From the NCBI RefSeq assembly GCF_000013345.1, contig NC_007777.1, positions 1-64,000 of the forward strand: 64,000 nt of DNA. Direction: 5' to 3'. A program made the position numbers and the translations under genes. Positions 32,161-39,978 of the stretch are shown here, one piece after another. The notes under the pieces were generated by a model. It had not been told where the DNA came from, did no database searches, and worked only from the letters and a program-made list of their open reading frames with translations. The stretch comes from Frankia casuarinae (lineage in GTDB: Bacteria > Actinomycetota > Actinomycetes > Frankiales > Frankiaceae). Within the stretch, counting starts at the first letter, position 1. Each line of letters starts with the position of its first letter.

Positions 32161-34505
32161 GTCGTCCCCGCACGCGCGGGGATCTTCCTGTCAGCCCGAA
32201 AGATCTCCGGTGGCCGTCGGCGTCGTCCCCGCACGCGCGGGGATCTTCCCCGCAGCAGTGTTCACCCGCGCATGTCTGTTACGTCGTCCCCGCACGCGCG
32301 GGGATCTTCCCGAGATGAAACACAGCAGCTCGACAGGGGTGCCGTCGTCCCCGCACGCGCGGGGATCTTCCCTCGGCCCAGCCCATCCGCTCGATGGCGC
32401 AGCGGTCGTCCCCGCACGCGCGGGGATCTTCCCTCCCTCGCCGAGATGTGGGTGCTCACCCGCTGGTCGTCCCCGCACGCGCGGGGATCTTCCCGGCTCT
32501 ACGCCCTGCACCACGTCGACATCGCCGTCGTCCCCGCACGCGCGGGGATCTTCCCCAGAACATGACCACGGTCGGCTGTCGCGCGCTGTCGTCCCCGCAC
32601 GCGCGGGGATCTTCCCCGTCTCCGCGGACTCGACCAGTCACCCATGCCGTCGTCCCCGCACGCGCGGGGATCTTCCGGTTCCCGAGCATCGACCGGGCGG
32701 CCTGCGACCGTCGTCCCCGCACGCGCGGGGATCTTCCGGTCTCGTGCATTCCGATCGCGGCCGCGGCGGCGTCGTCCCCGCACGCGCGGGGATCTTCCTA
32801 TTTTCCGGAGCTTTGAAACCCATTGCTTAGTCGTCCCCGCACGCGCGGGGATCTTCCCATTGCGGTCCTGCACAGTCATCCAGACCAGGGGTCGTCCCCG
32901 CACGCGCGGGGATCTTCCTCCCAGAGGGCAGTCCTGGAGTGGTGGCGCCCGGTCGTCCCCGCACGCGCGGGGATCTTCCCCTCGACGTACACCACAAGCG
33001 GCTACACGCCGAGTCGTCCCCGCACGCGCGGGGATCTTCCGAGCATCCGTCGGCTCCAGCTCGGCTGAGGCCGGTCGTCCCCGCACGCGCGGGGATCTTC
33101 CTTCGGGTGAAGAAAGCCGCGCGCAATCGCATTCGTCGTCCCCGCACGCGCGGGGATCTTCCGCGGGGGATGAGGTCGGCGGGCACGTGCCAGTGGTCGT
33201 CCCCGCACGCGCGGGGATCTTCCTTGAGATGGACGCCGACCACACGGCGCGGATCGGTCGTCCCCGCACGCGCGGGGATCTTCCTCTGCTGTCATATCTG
33301 GTGGGTGGAAACCGCCCGTCGTCCCCGCACGCGCGGGGATCTTCCCAGATCGGACCGGCCGGCTGGGGCTCCCACCGCGTCGTCCCCGCACGCGCGGGGA
33401 TCTTCCGCGCATGGGGTTGCAACTCCGCACCGCCCGGCAGTCGTCCCCGCACGCGCGGGGATCTTCCGGACGAGATTGCGGCGATCGGAAACGAGATCGT
33501 GTCGTCCCCGCACGCGCGGGGATCTTCCGCCTGGCCCGGCCCGGCCGCGGGGTCGGGATGAGTCGTCCCCGCACGCGCGGGGATCTTCCCTTCCCATCGA
33601 CCCACAGCTAGGCATCCTGGACGTCGTCCCCGCACGCGCGGGGATCTTCCTGGCCCAGACGTGGGCCGACGACCAGCGCAATCGTCGTCCCCGCACGCGC
33701 GGGGATCTTCCTTCCAGCCTCATCCCGCCACCAACGTCCCGCAGGTCGTCCCCGCACGCGCGGGGATCTTCCCCCGAGGTCTTCGAGAAGGTAGAGGCTT
33801 CCCGGGTCGTCCCCGCACGCGCGGGGATCTTCCTAGCGGGACCGTCCGGGGCTGCAACCCCCGGACGGTCGTCCCCGCACGCGCGGGGATCTTCCCCCGT
33901 CGTCGCTGACCGCGCCCAACTTCGCGGCGTCGTCCCCGCACGCGCGGGGATCTTCCCCGTGCCCGTTCCCGGGCGATCCGCGCGCGCATGTCGTCCCCGC
34001 ACGCGCGGGGATCTTCCTCTCGCCATCCAGAAAGTTGCCGGTTCCAGAGGGTCGTCCCCGCACGCGCGGGGATCTTCCTGCGCCGCGATGCGGCATGAGC
34101 GGCTTGTCGTCGTCGTCCCCGCACGCGCGGGGATCTTCCCCTACACCATGGACGACGTCAACGCTATGGCTGGTCGTCCCCGCACGCGCGGGGATCTTCC
34201 TTCGGGTGAAGAAAGCCGCGCGCAATCGCATTCGTCGTCCCCGCACGCGCGGGGATCTTCCCCTCAGATGAGGTGGGAAAGCTTGCCTTCGCGGGTCGTC
34301 CCCGCACGCGCGGGGATCTTCCTTGAGATGGACGCCGACCACACGGCGCGGATCGGTCGTCCCCGCACGCGCGGGGATCTTCCCCCCCACCCCTGTTTTC
34401 GAGGAGACCCCACGATGTCGTCCCCGCACGCGCGGGGATCTTCCCATCCAGGAAGGAGCAGACCGTGACCGTCGAGCGTCGTCCCCGCACGCGCGGGGAT
34501 CTTCC
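32161..34505 (+). CRISPR. Type I-E CRISPR array, 39 repeats and 38 spacers
   Basis: The 28-bp repeat starts GTCGT, has a CCCCGC / GCGGGG stem with loop ACGC, and ends ATCTTCC. The plus strand matches the E. coli I-E repeat layout (5 nt, stem, handle), so the crRNA is read on the plus strand. All 39 copies look identical, including both ends. Spacers are 33 bp, except spacer 11 (31 bp) and spacer 28 (34 bp). Spacers 16 and 34 are identical, as are 18 and 36, with different spacers between (17 and 35). The first repeat is 18 bp after cas2 and the last is 20 bp before the ohr stop. Open frames running through the array are artefacts of stop-free repeats. Confidence 0.98.
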
Positions 34506-34524
34506 GGTGAGCAGGGGAGCCGGG

Positions 34525-34953
34525 TCAGTCGCTCTCGACGAGGACCACCTCGGAGGGGATGTTGCCCCGGGTGGCCACGGAGTATGGGCACAGGGCGTGC
34601 GCGGCCTCCAGAATCTCCTGGGCGCTCGCCCGCTCGATGCCGGGGATCTGTGCCTCGATCCGCGTACTCAGCCCCAGGCTGCCGTTGTCGTTCCTGATCA
34701 GCCCGACGGTCACGGAGACCGCCGAGTCCTTGATATCGATCTTCTTCCCGCGCGCGATGGCCTTGAGCGCGCCATGGAAGCACGCCGCGTAACCGGTGGC
34801 GAACAACTGTTCCGGGTTCGTGCCCGGTCCGTCGTCACCACCGAGGCCCTTCGGGGCGGAGAGCTGGAGGTCGACCCGGTTGTCGCTGGACACCACCCGT
34901 CCGTCGCGTCCACCCCAGGCGGTCGAGGTGGCGGAGTAGATCGTGTTCGCCAT
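34525..34953 (-). CDS. ohr: Organic hydroperoxide resistance protein Ohr
   Basis: Ohr is a thiol peroxidase of the OsmC fold that reduces organic hydroperoxides. Both redox cysteines are present, Cys58 in GYAACFHGAL and Cys122 in ALCPYSVATRGN. The ATG at 34953 is preceded by GGAGG. It is 142 residues, standard for Ohr. The usual MarR-type regulator OhrR is not adjacent. A decayed TetR-like fragment is divergently placed upstream. Its 3' end abuts the CRISPR array by 20 bp. Confidence 0.96.
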   Translation of the reverse strand: MANTIYSATSTAWGGRDGRVVSSDNRVDLQLSAPKGLGGDDGPGTNPEQLFATGYAACFHGALKAIARGKKIDIKDSAVSVTVGLIRNDNGSLGLSTRIEAQIPGIERASAQEILEAAHALCPYSVATRGNIPSEVVLVESD

Positions 34954-35092
34954 GGTTGCCTCCGTGCATCAGGTGTTGCCGAAGCTCCGGAGAGCCTGTG
35001 ACATTTATGCAACCAAACTGGTGCCCTAAAAACTTCGCGGCCCACACCTTCGATTCCCGCCTAGCCTGAGCGGACGGCGGAGGAGAAGACCG

Positions 35093-35215
35093 GTGAGCTC
35101 GACCGACCGCGACGGGGACGGCCCCGGGATACGACGATCGACACTCGCGTGATCTCCGCCGCAGTCGCCGAGTTGGCCGAGCACGGCGTCGGCGGATTCC
35201 GCGGGTTCCACCGGT
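35093..35215 (+). pseudogene. Remnant of a TetR-family regulator N-terminus
   Basis: A GTG at 35093 has an excellent GGAGGAG site at 35079-35085. It encodes 19 residues ending RRSTLA before a stop at 35150-35152. A shift into the adjacent frame continues RVISAAVAELAEHGVGGF, which resembles the first helix of TetR repressors. The remaining helix-turn-helix and ligand domain are absent. A frameshifted, truncated relic divergent from ohr is the best reading, but it is short. Confidence 0.35.
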
Positions 35216-35263
35216 CCCGCACGCTGCCCTCCGATGGCTGCCCTCCCATGGGCAGCGTGCGGG
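35216..35263. other. 13-bp inverted repeat after the TetR remnant
   Basis: CCCGCACGCTGCC at 35216-35228 is perfectly complementary to 35251-35263, with a 22-nt loop. It lies at the point where TetR similarity ends and may mark a rearrangement end or a hairpin. There is no U-run. Confidence 0.6.
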
Positions 35264-35670
35264 CGATATCTCCAGGCGGTACGGGATCCCCAGGCGGTAC
35301 GGGGCCGTGCTCAGGTGACGATGCCCCACCCGGGCAAGAGCGATATGAGCTGACGATCAACCAGCTCGGGCAGGGTCCATCGGCTTTGGCCGCCCGTGCC
35401 CACGCTGCCCGTCTCCGGACGATGGTTGACGGTTCTGCCGGTCACCTGGCCTGGTGCTGGTGGCCGGATTGCCCCTTCGCCGTTGATGGGCACGGTGGGG
35501 ACGGTCAGTGGAAGGTCGAGGGACGGTCGGTCGACGGTGCTCCACACAGCCCGGGGTGGGAGAACGACGGCGGTTTCGTCGGTCACCGTCGTGGGTGCTG
35601 GTGAGCGGATTCATCGCTTATCGCCTCGGGGCAGTGCGACCCGAGGGGGCTCTGCACCGCGCCCGCGGAC

Positions 35671-35808
35671 TTATCCACAGGGTGGGTGTGTCGCCATGGG
35701 CAGCGGGCGGCGACGTTTTCCACATCAGCTACCCGATCAGCTACCGGATCAGCCACCTGACGGTCCCCATAGATGGGCAGGGTGTGCTCGGGCGCACGGT
35801 TGTCCACA
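35671..35808 (+). promoter_or_regulatory. DnaA-box cluster away from oriC
   Basis: TTATCCACA at 35671-35679 and TTGTCCACA at 35800-35808 are perfect DnaA boxes, with TTTTCCACA at 35716-35724 between them, all in one orientation. They lie in a stretch (35264-35870) without a convincing gene, upstream of nothing obvious on the plus strand and downstream of the lipase gene on the minus strand. A DnaA titration or regulatory site is inference. Confidence 0.55.
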
Positions 35809-35870
35809 GGCCCTGTCGTGAGCCGGGCCCTGCCGTGAGCCGGGGACGGGCCCGTTTAGCCGGGGACGGG

Positions 35871-37199
35871 TTATCCGAACCGAGCTGCGCGCATCTCGCA
35901 GATGTCGGTGACCGGCGGCGGGTGCGGGGCGAAGCGCTGCGCGACCCAGGCGGTGAGCTCGGCCATCGATGCGCCGAGGACGGTGCCGTGGTCCGCGTCG
36001 GGGTAACGCCGGTAGTCCACGGTCGTGCCCTTCCGGCACAGCCCGGTGACCACGCTGTCGGTCACCGGGCGTCGGATCACCAGGTCGAGGTCGCCCTGGA
36101 GAACGAGGGTCGGAGCCATCTTCCGCAGGGCCACCTCTCGCTGCCGGGCGAATCCGGCTGCGAATGGCTGATGATCCAGTGGATTGACGGTAAAGGCGGT
36201 GCTGACGGACGTACCGATGCTTGCCCTGATGAGGTCGGTGGCGCAGCGGTCGCGGGCGATCGACAGCAGTCGCCGGCCGGTCGGGGTGAGTACCCGGTCC
36301 AGGTTGATCGTCCGGTCCTCGACGGACAGCCCGATCATCGCCAGCAGGACATAGGCGACCCCGTCGGCATTGTGCTGCAAGGTGGCGAGGGACGCCGGCA
36401 GGTCGGCCAGGGGGGCGGTTGCGACGACTCCCCGGATCCGTAGCTCGGGTGCGTAGGCGGCGGCAATCGCTCCGGCGGCCAACACCGCCTGGCCGCCCTG
36501 CGAATAGCCCCAGAGGACGACGTCGCGACCGGCACCGGTCGCCTTGAGGGCGGCGGCGGCGCGCGCCGCGTCAAGCACGGCCCTGCCCTCCGGCTCGGCA
36601 ACATAGATCGCGTGTTCGCCGGGACTCCCCAGCCCCGGATAATCTGTGAGGGCCACGACATAACCGGCCCGGACGAGCGGAAAAGTCGAGGCGGCGGCGA
36701 TCAGCGCGGGTCGTGCCGCCGACGGTGCACAGGCATCCTTGAGGCCCGTGGTGCCATGCCCGAACGCGACGATTCTTCGGCCGCCCGGCGGAACCGGAAC
36801 GTTCTCCTCCGGGGCCAGGATTATCCCGGACACCGGAATGTCGACGCCCGACGTCGCGTGGGATCGGTACATCACCCGCCACGCCCGGATGCCGGTCGGG
36901 GCCGGCGCGACCACCTGACTGGACAGAATTTCCCCGCGGGTTCCCGGTGGTAACGATGCACCTCGCTCATCGGGTCCGCCGGCACTGATTGCGGGGGATG
37001 ATCCGTCGTTGCCATCCCGCTTTCCGCAGGCCGCAAGGGGCAGCAGTCCGAGCAGGAGCCCGAGCAGAAGCAGGACCATGAGCAGCGGGGTACGGACCGG
37101 GTGGGAAGGGCATCGGTGCGCCCCGACAGGGGTGGCCCCCGCAGCCGGTCGCGTCGGTCTCCCTGACCGCGCTGACCGCGCTGACCGCGCTGACCGCAT
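35871..37199 (-). CDS. Secretory-lipase-like alpha/beta hydrolase lipoprotein
   Basis: This is an alpha/beta hydrolase related to secretory lipases (LIP family). The nucleophile elbow is GYSQGG, with an oxyanion-side motif FGHGTTGLKDACAPS and the catalytic His near the end in DADHGTV. A signal segment LLMVLLLLGLLLGLLPLAAC ends in a lipobox Cys, so it is probably an exported lipoprotein. The start is uncertain: ATG 37199 is used, GTG 37319 and ATG 37079 are also open, and none has a clear ribosome site. A Ser-Ala-Arg repeat sits in the N-region. The substrate is unknown. Its promoter side (37200-37684) has only short repeats. Confidence 0.78.
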   Translation of the reverse strand: MRSARSARSARSGRPTRPAAGATPVGAHRCPSHPVRTPLLMVLLLLGLLLGLLPLAACGKRDGNDGSSPAISAGGPDERGASLPPGTRGEILSSQVVAPAPTGIRAWRVMYRSHATSGVDIPVSGIILAPEENVPVPPGGRRIVAFGHGTTGLKDACAPSAARPALIAAASTFPLVRAGYVVALTDYPGLGSPGEHAIYVAEPEGRAVLDAARAAAALKATGAGRDVVLWGYSQGGQAVLAAGAIAAAYAPELRIRGVVATAPLADLPASLATLQHNADGVAYVLLAMIGLSVEDRTINLDRVLTPTGRRLLSIARDRCATDLIRASIGTSVSTAFTVNPLDHQPFAAGFARQREVALRKMAPTLVLQGDLDLVIRRPVTDSVVTGLCRKGTTVDYRRYPDADHGTVLGASMAELTAWVAQRFAPHPPPVTDICEMRAARFG

Positions 37200-37420
37200 C
37201 GGCCGGGAGCGCGGGGTCCGTGGCGTTAACGCATCCGGCCAGGCCGGCGGATCACTCGGATCACTCGGATCACTCGGGACAACAGGCCGCTGATCCTGGC
37301 TTGGCCGCCGATAACGCACGAATTAAGCCTAATGAGGCACATCCGGCCATCGACGTCGGCGGTCCACCTGGGCCGGCCAGATCTTGACTGGCGGCGGATC
37401 GCTGCACTGGACAATTTGGG

Positions 37421-37447
37421 AACTCATGATCGGAAACTCATGATCGG
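37421..37447 (+). repeat. Direct repeat AACTCATGATCGG in the gap before the DedA gene
   Basis: AACTCATGATCGG occurs at 37421-37433 and 37435-37447, a 14-bp period. The surrounding gap has no recognisable gene. ATCAT/ATGAT-containing direct repeats here could be an operator for the divergent lipase or DedA genes. Confidence 0.5.
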
Positions 37448-37684
37448 GCACCTATGGTGGGGAACCTATGAGGGACGTACCGGGCGCACCCGGGCATGCC
37501 GCAACCTGCCGGGACGCGCCCGGGACGCCGGGGAGCCACTCTTGCGGGTGCCCGGTGGGAGACGGGAGAGCGCTCGATACCCTTACGGTGTCCTCGGGCG
37601 GGTGCGGTGGCGGTCCCTCGACGGTTGCCGCGGTCTCACGGACGTGTCCAACCCGTCGTCAAAGCCTGTCGGAGGCCCGCGATA

Positions 37685-38491
37685 GTGAATGCATTCGCGT
37701 CGAACACCCTCGCTCTCGGCCCTGGCGTCCTCAGCGCGGACAGCTTGGCCAAAGCGGGCCTGGCTGTCGTTCTGCTGATCGTCTTCGCGGAGTCCGGCCT
37801 ACTGGTCGGGTTCTTCCTCCCGGGTGACTCCGTGCTGTTCACCGTGGGTATGCTGATCGCCCGCGACGAGCTTTCCACCCCGCTGCCGGTGGCGGCTGTC
37901 CTGATCGGGCTCGCCGCGGTGACTGGCGACCAGGTCGGCTACCTAATTGGTCGAAGAGTCGGTCCGGCGTTGTTCCGACGCCCCGACTCGCGGCTGTTCA
38001 AACAGGAGTACGTCGAGCAGGCACACGAGTTCTTCGAGAAGTACGGGCCGCGGTCCATCATCCTGGCGCGGTTTGTTCCCGTGGTCCGCACCTTCACTCC
38101 GGTTATCGCCGGCGTGAGCCGGATGAACTACCGCCTCTTCATCACCTACAACATCGTGGGCGGGGTGGTCTGGGGTTGCGGCATCACGGTTCTGGGTTTC
38201 TACCTCGGCAAGATAGACTTTGTACGGAACAACATTGAGCCGATGTTGATTCTGATTGTCGTCGTCTCGGTGCTTCCCATTGCTTTCGAATTTCTCCGGG
38301 CCCGCCGTAGGAAGCGGGCCGGGAACGGTGCCGTGCGGGAGGGCTCCGCTGGATTCGGCGGGAGTGCCCCGGTCGCCGACGAGGCTGAGACCTTCGCGGT
38401 ACGGCCACGCCGCGGCGGCGGGCGTCACTCGGTCGCCCATCAACGTCAGACGCCGGGACTGACCGAGGCTGATCGAGAAGACCGAGGCTGA
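37685..38491 (+). CDS. DedA-family membrane protein
   Basis: DedA (SNARE-associated/VTT) proteins are polytopic membrane proteins implicated in lipid flipping and envelope homeostasis. The signature is present: FAESGLLVGFFLPGDSVLF, then the helix-loop RFVPVVRTFTPVIAG with the conserved Arg and Pro. The GTG at 37685 follows GGAGG with 9-bp spacing; the frame is open from 37496. It is 268 residues with a charged C-terminal tail. The stop codon falls inside a 19-bp tandem repeat. The true C-terminus may vary between strains. Confidence 0.92.
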   Translation: MNAFASNTLALGPGVLSADSLAKAGLAVVLLIVFAESGLLVGFFLPGDSVLFTVGMLIARDELSTPLPVAAVLIGLAAVTGDQVGYLIGRRVGPALFRRPDSRLFKQEYVEQAHEFFEKYGPRSIILARFVPVVRTFTPVIAGVSRMNYRLFITYNIVGGVVWGCGITVLGFYLGKIDFVRNNIEPMLILIVVVSVLPIAFEFLRARRRKRAGNGAVREGSAGFGGSAPVADEAETFAVRPRRGGGRHSVAHQRQTPGLTEADREDRG

Positions 38492-38535
38492 TCGAGAAGA
38501 CCGAGGCCGATCGAGAAGACCGAGGCCGATCGGGA
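38461..38535 (+). repeat. Four 19-bp tandem repeats containing the DedA stop
   Basis: Units begin at 38461, 38480, 38499 and 38518. They share GACCGAGG-[CT/CC]-GATCGAGAA with one or two changes, the last copy being partial. The DedA stop codon (38489-38491) lies in the second copy. The 19-bp period is not a multiple of 3, so copies read in different frames. Confidence 0.9.
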
Positions 38536-38910
38536 TACCCCGATGGTCATCGCGGCCGCGCGAACGGTTACCTGCGATGCGGGCCAAGTCGCGAGGACAG
38601 GTCCCGGCGGGCTCCGCACCGATACGGGGGGAGTCGGCGAGACGCCCGCCGGGACCCGTCAACCGTATCGGGTCAACGGGTCATTGTCGCCTCTCCTCGT
38701 CACCCAAAGGTGGGAACAGTCGCTGGTCGCACACCGAAAGCATCGTTTGTATGACGATCGTCTCACTATTGATGGGTGGTGCCGTGGCCTTGGGGACCAT
38801 CGAGCGATCGCGGCAATCGAGCTGGTCACGGTCGGTGCAGTCTGCTGGTCACCGTCACCGCAGCCGGGTGACCGCAGCCGGTCGCGTCCGGACTCACAAG
38901 GCGTCCGGAC
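38536..38910. other. Gap with inverted repeats and a 17-bp tandem repeat
   Basis: I see no convincing gene; a small frame from about 38750 lacks a ribosome site. The 17-bp unit GCGTCCGGACTCACAAG is perfect at 38884-38900 and 38901-38917 with a partial third copy to 38925. It contains the stop codon of the PII gene (38911-38913). A GGTCACC / GGTGACC inverted repeat lies near 38849-38876. Confidence 0.7.
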
Positions 38911-39249
38911 TCACAAGGCGTCCGGCCCGCGTTCCCCCGTGCGGACGCGGGCGATGGCGTCGACGGGAAGGACCCAGATCTTGCCGGCTCCGCTGGCCGC
39001 CGATCCGCCCGATCTCCGGATCACCTCGATGACGTCCTCGACGTCGCAGTCCGCGACGACGCACTCGACCCGCACGGCGCTCACCGACTCATCGTGGAAG
39101 GTCTGCCCGCGATACGTCTGGGTACGCCACAGTTCGATGCCGAATCCGGTCACCTGGCTGACCGTCATACCCTGAATACCGAAGGTCTCAAGGGCGGTGC
39201 GTACGTCATCGATGCGATGTGGACGCAGGATGGCGGTGACCAGTCTCAC
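38911..39249 (-). CDS. PII-family protein lacking the modifiable Tyr51
   Basis: This is a 112-residue PII (GlnB/GlnK) signal protein, the exact family length. The start is the GTG at 39249 (VRLVTAILRPHRIDDVRTAL), preceded by GGTGAGG. The fold motifs GIQGMTV and GAGKIWVLPV and residues Lys90, Arg101 and Arg103 align without gaps to E. coli GlnB. The T-loop reads GFGIELWRTQTYRGQTF: Tyr46 is kept but position 51, the uridylylation/adenylylation site, is Phe. No amtB or glnD lies nearby. It probably binds ATP/ADP or 2-oxoglutarate but is not covalently controlled at Tyr51. A PEBP gene is divergent. Confidence 0.9.
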   Translation of the reverse strand: MRLVTAILRPHRIDDVRTALETFGIQGMTVSQVTGFGIELWRTQTYRGQTFHDESVSAVRVECVVADCDVEDVIEVIRRSGGSAASGAGKIWVLPVDAIARVRTGERGPDAL

Positions 39250-39395
39250 CGGGACCTCACCAGGTTGTCTGGAACCGCATGCCGACGGCCCGGCGCACCT
39301 TCGGGATGAGGTTTCATCGCGGAGAAGCGTAGAGCCGGCAAGCGACGGTTCCGTCTCGGGAATGTCATCGAATGGCGTAACGGAAGGAATGGTAG

Positions 39396-39938
39396 ATGTC
39401 CCTGCTCGACCGCGGTACACCCCCCGACCCGTTCGACGTGCTGCCCGCCAAACCGCTGTTCACCGTGACCAGTACGGACCTCGTCGACGGTGGAGTCGTT
39501 CCGTCCGATCAGGTGCACACCAGCGCCGGGGGCGCCGACATCTCCCCACAGCTGGCCTGGTCCGGTCAGCCCGCCGAGACCAGGAGCTTCGTCGTCACCT
39601 GCTACGACCCGGACGCGCCCACCGGCAGCGGATTCTGGCACTGGGTCCTGGTGGACATCCCCGCGGCGGCGACCGAACTTCCCCGCGGCGCGGGCAGCGG
39701 CGACTTCACCGGCCTGCCCGCCGGCGCGTATCACGTGCGCAGCGACTGGGGCTCCAAGGCGTATGGCGGGGCCGCGCCGCCGCAGGGCGACGTACCGCAC
39801 CGGTACATCTTCACCGTCCACGCGGTCGACGTGCCGAAACTAGAGATCAACGACGAGGTCTCACCGGCCGTCGTCGGCTTCAACCTCACCTTCCACACTC
39901 TCGCCCGGGCCGTGCTGCGGGTGACCTTCCAACGCTGA
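39396..39938 (+). CDS. YbhB/YbcL (PEBP, Raf kinase inhibitor-like) protein
   Basis: This is a phosphatidylethanolamine-binding-protein family member of unknown ligand. The core motifs are GGADISPQLAW, CYDPDAPTGSGFWHWVLVDI and HRYIFTVHAVDV. The ATG at 39396 follows GAAGGAATGG. It is 180 residues, typical of the bacterial YbhB type. It is divergent from the PII gene across 146 bp, which presumably holds both promoters. The following 40 bp separate it from the end of the VirB4-like gene. Confidence 0.93.
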   Translation: MSLLDRGTPPDPFDVLPAKPLFTVTSTDLVDGGVVPSDQVHTSAGGADISPQLAWSGQPAETRSFVVTCYDPDAPTGSGFWHWVLVDIPAAATELPRGAGSGDFTGLPAGAYHVRSDWGSKAYGGAAPPQGDVPHRYIFTVHAVDVPKLEINDEVSPAVVGFNLTFHTLARAVLRVTFQR

Positions 39939-39978
39939 CGGGGCCGCCCTGCCGGCGCGGCGAGATCCCCGGGGATCG

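Noticed and set aside
32499-34468. Long open frames on both strands through the CRISPR array
   Set aside because: The repeat has no stop in several frames, so 61-bp units yield long Arg/Pro-rich frames. The repeat-spacer structure explains them fully.
35149-35604. A 151-codon plus-strand frame downstream of ohr
   Set aside because: Only its first 18 residues resemble TetR; the rest is compositionally random and spans inverted repeats.
38543-39175. A plus-strand frame across the PII gene and the gap before it
   Set aside because: It lacks a ribosome site and recognisable sequence; the minus-strand PII gene explains the 3' part.
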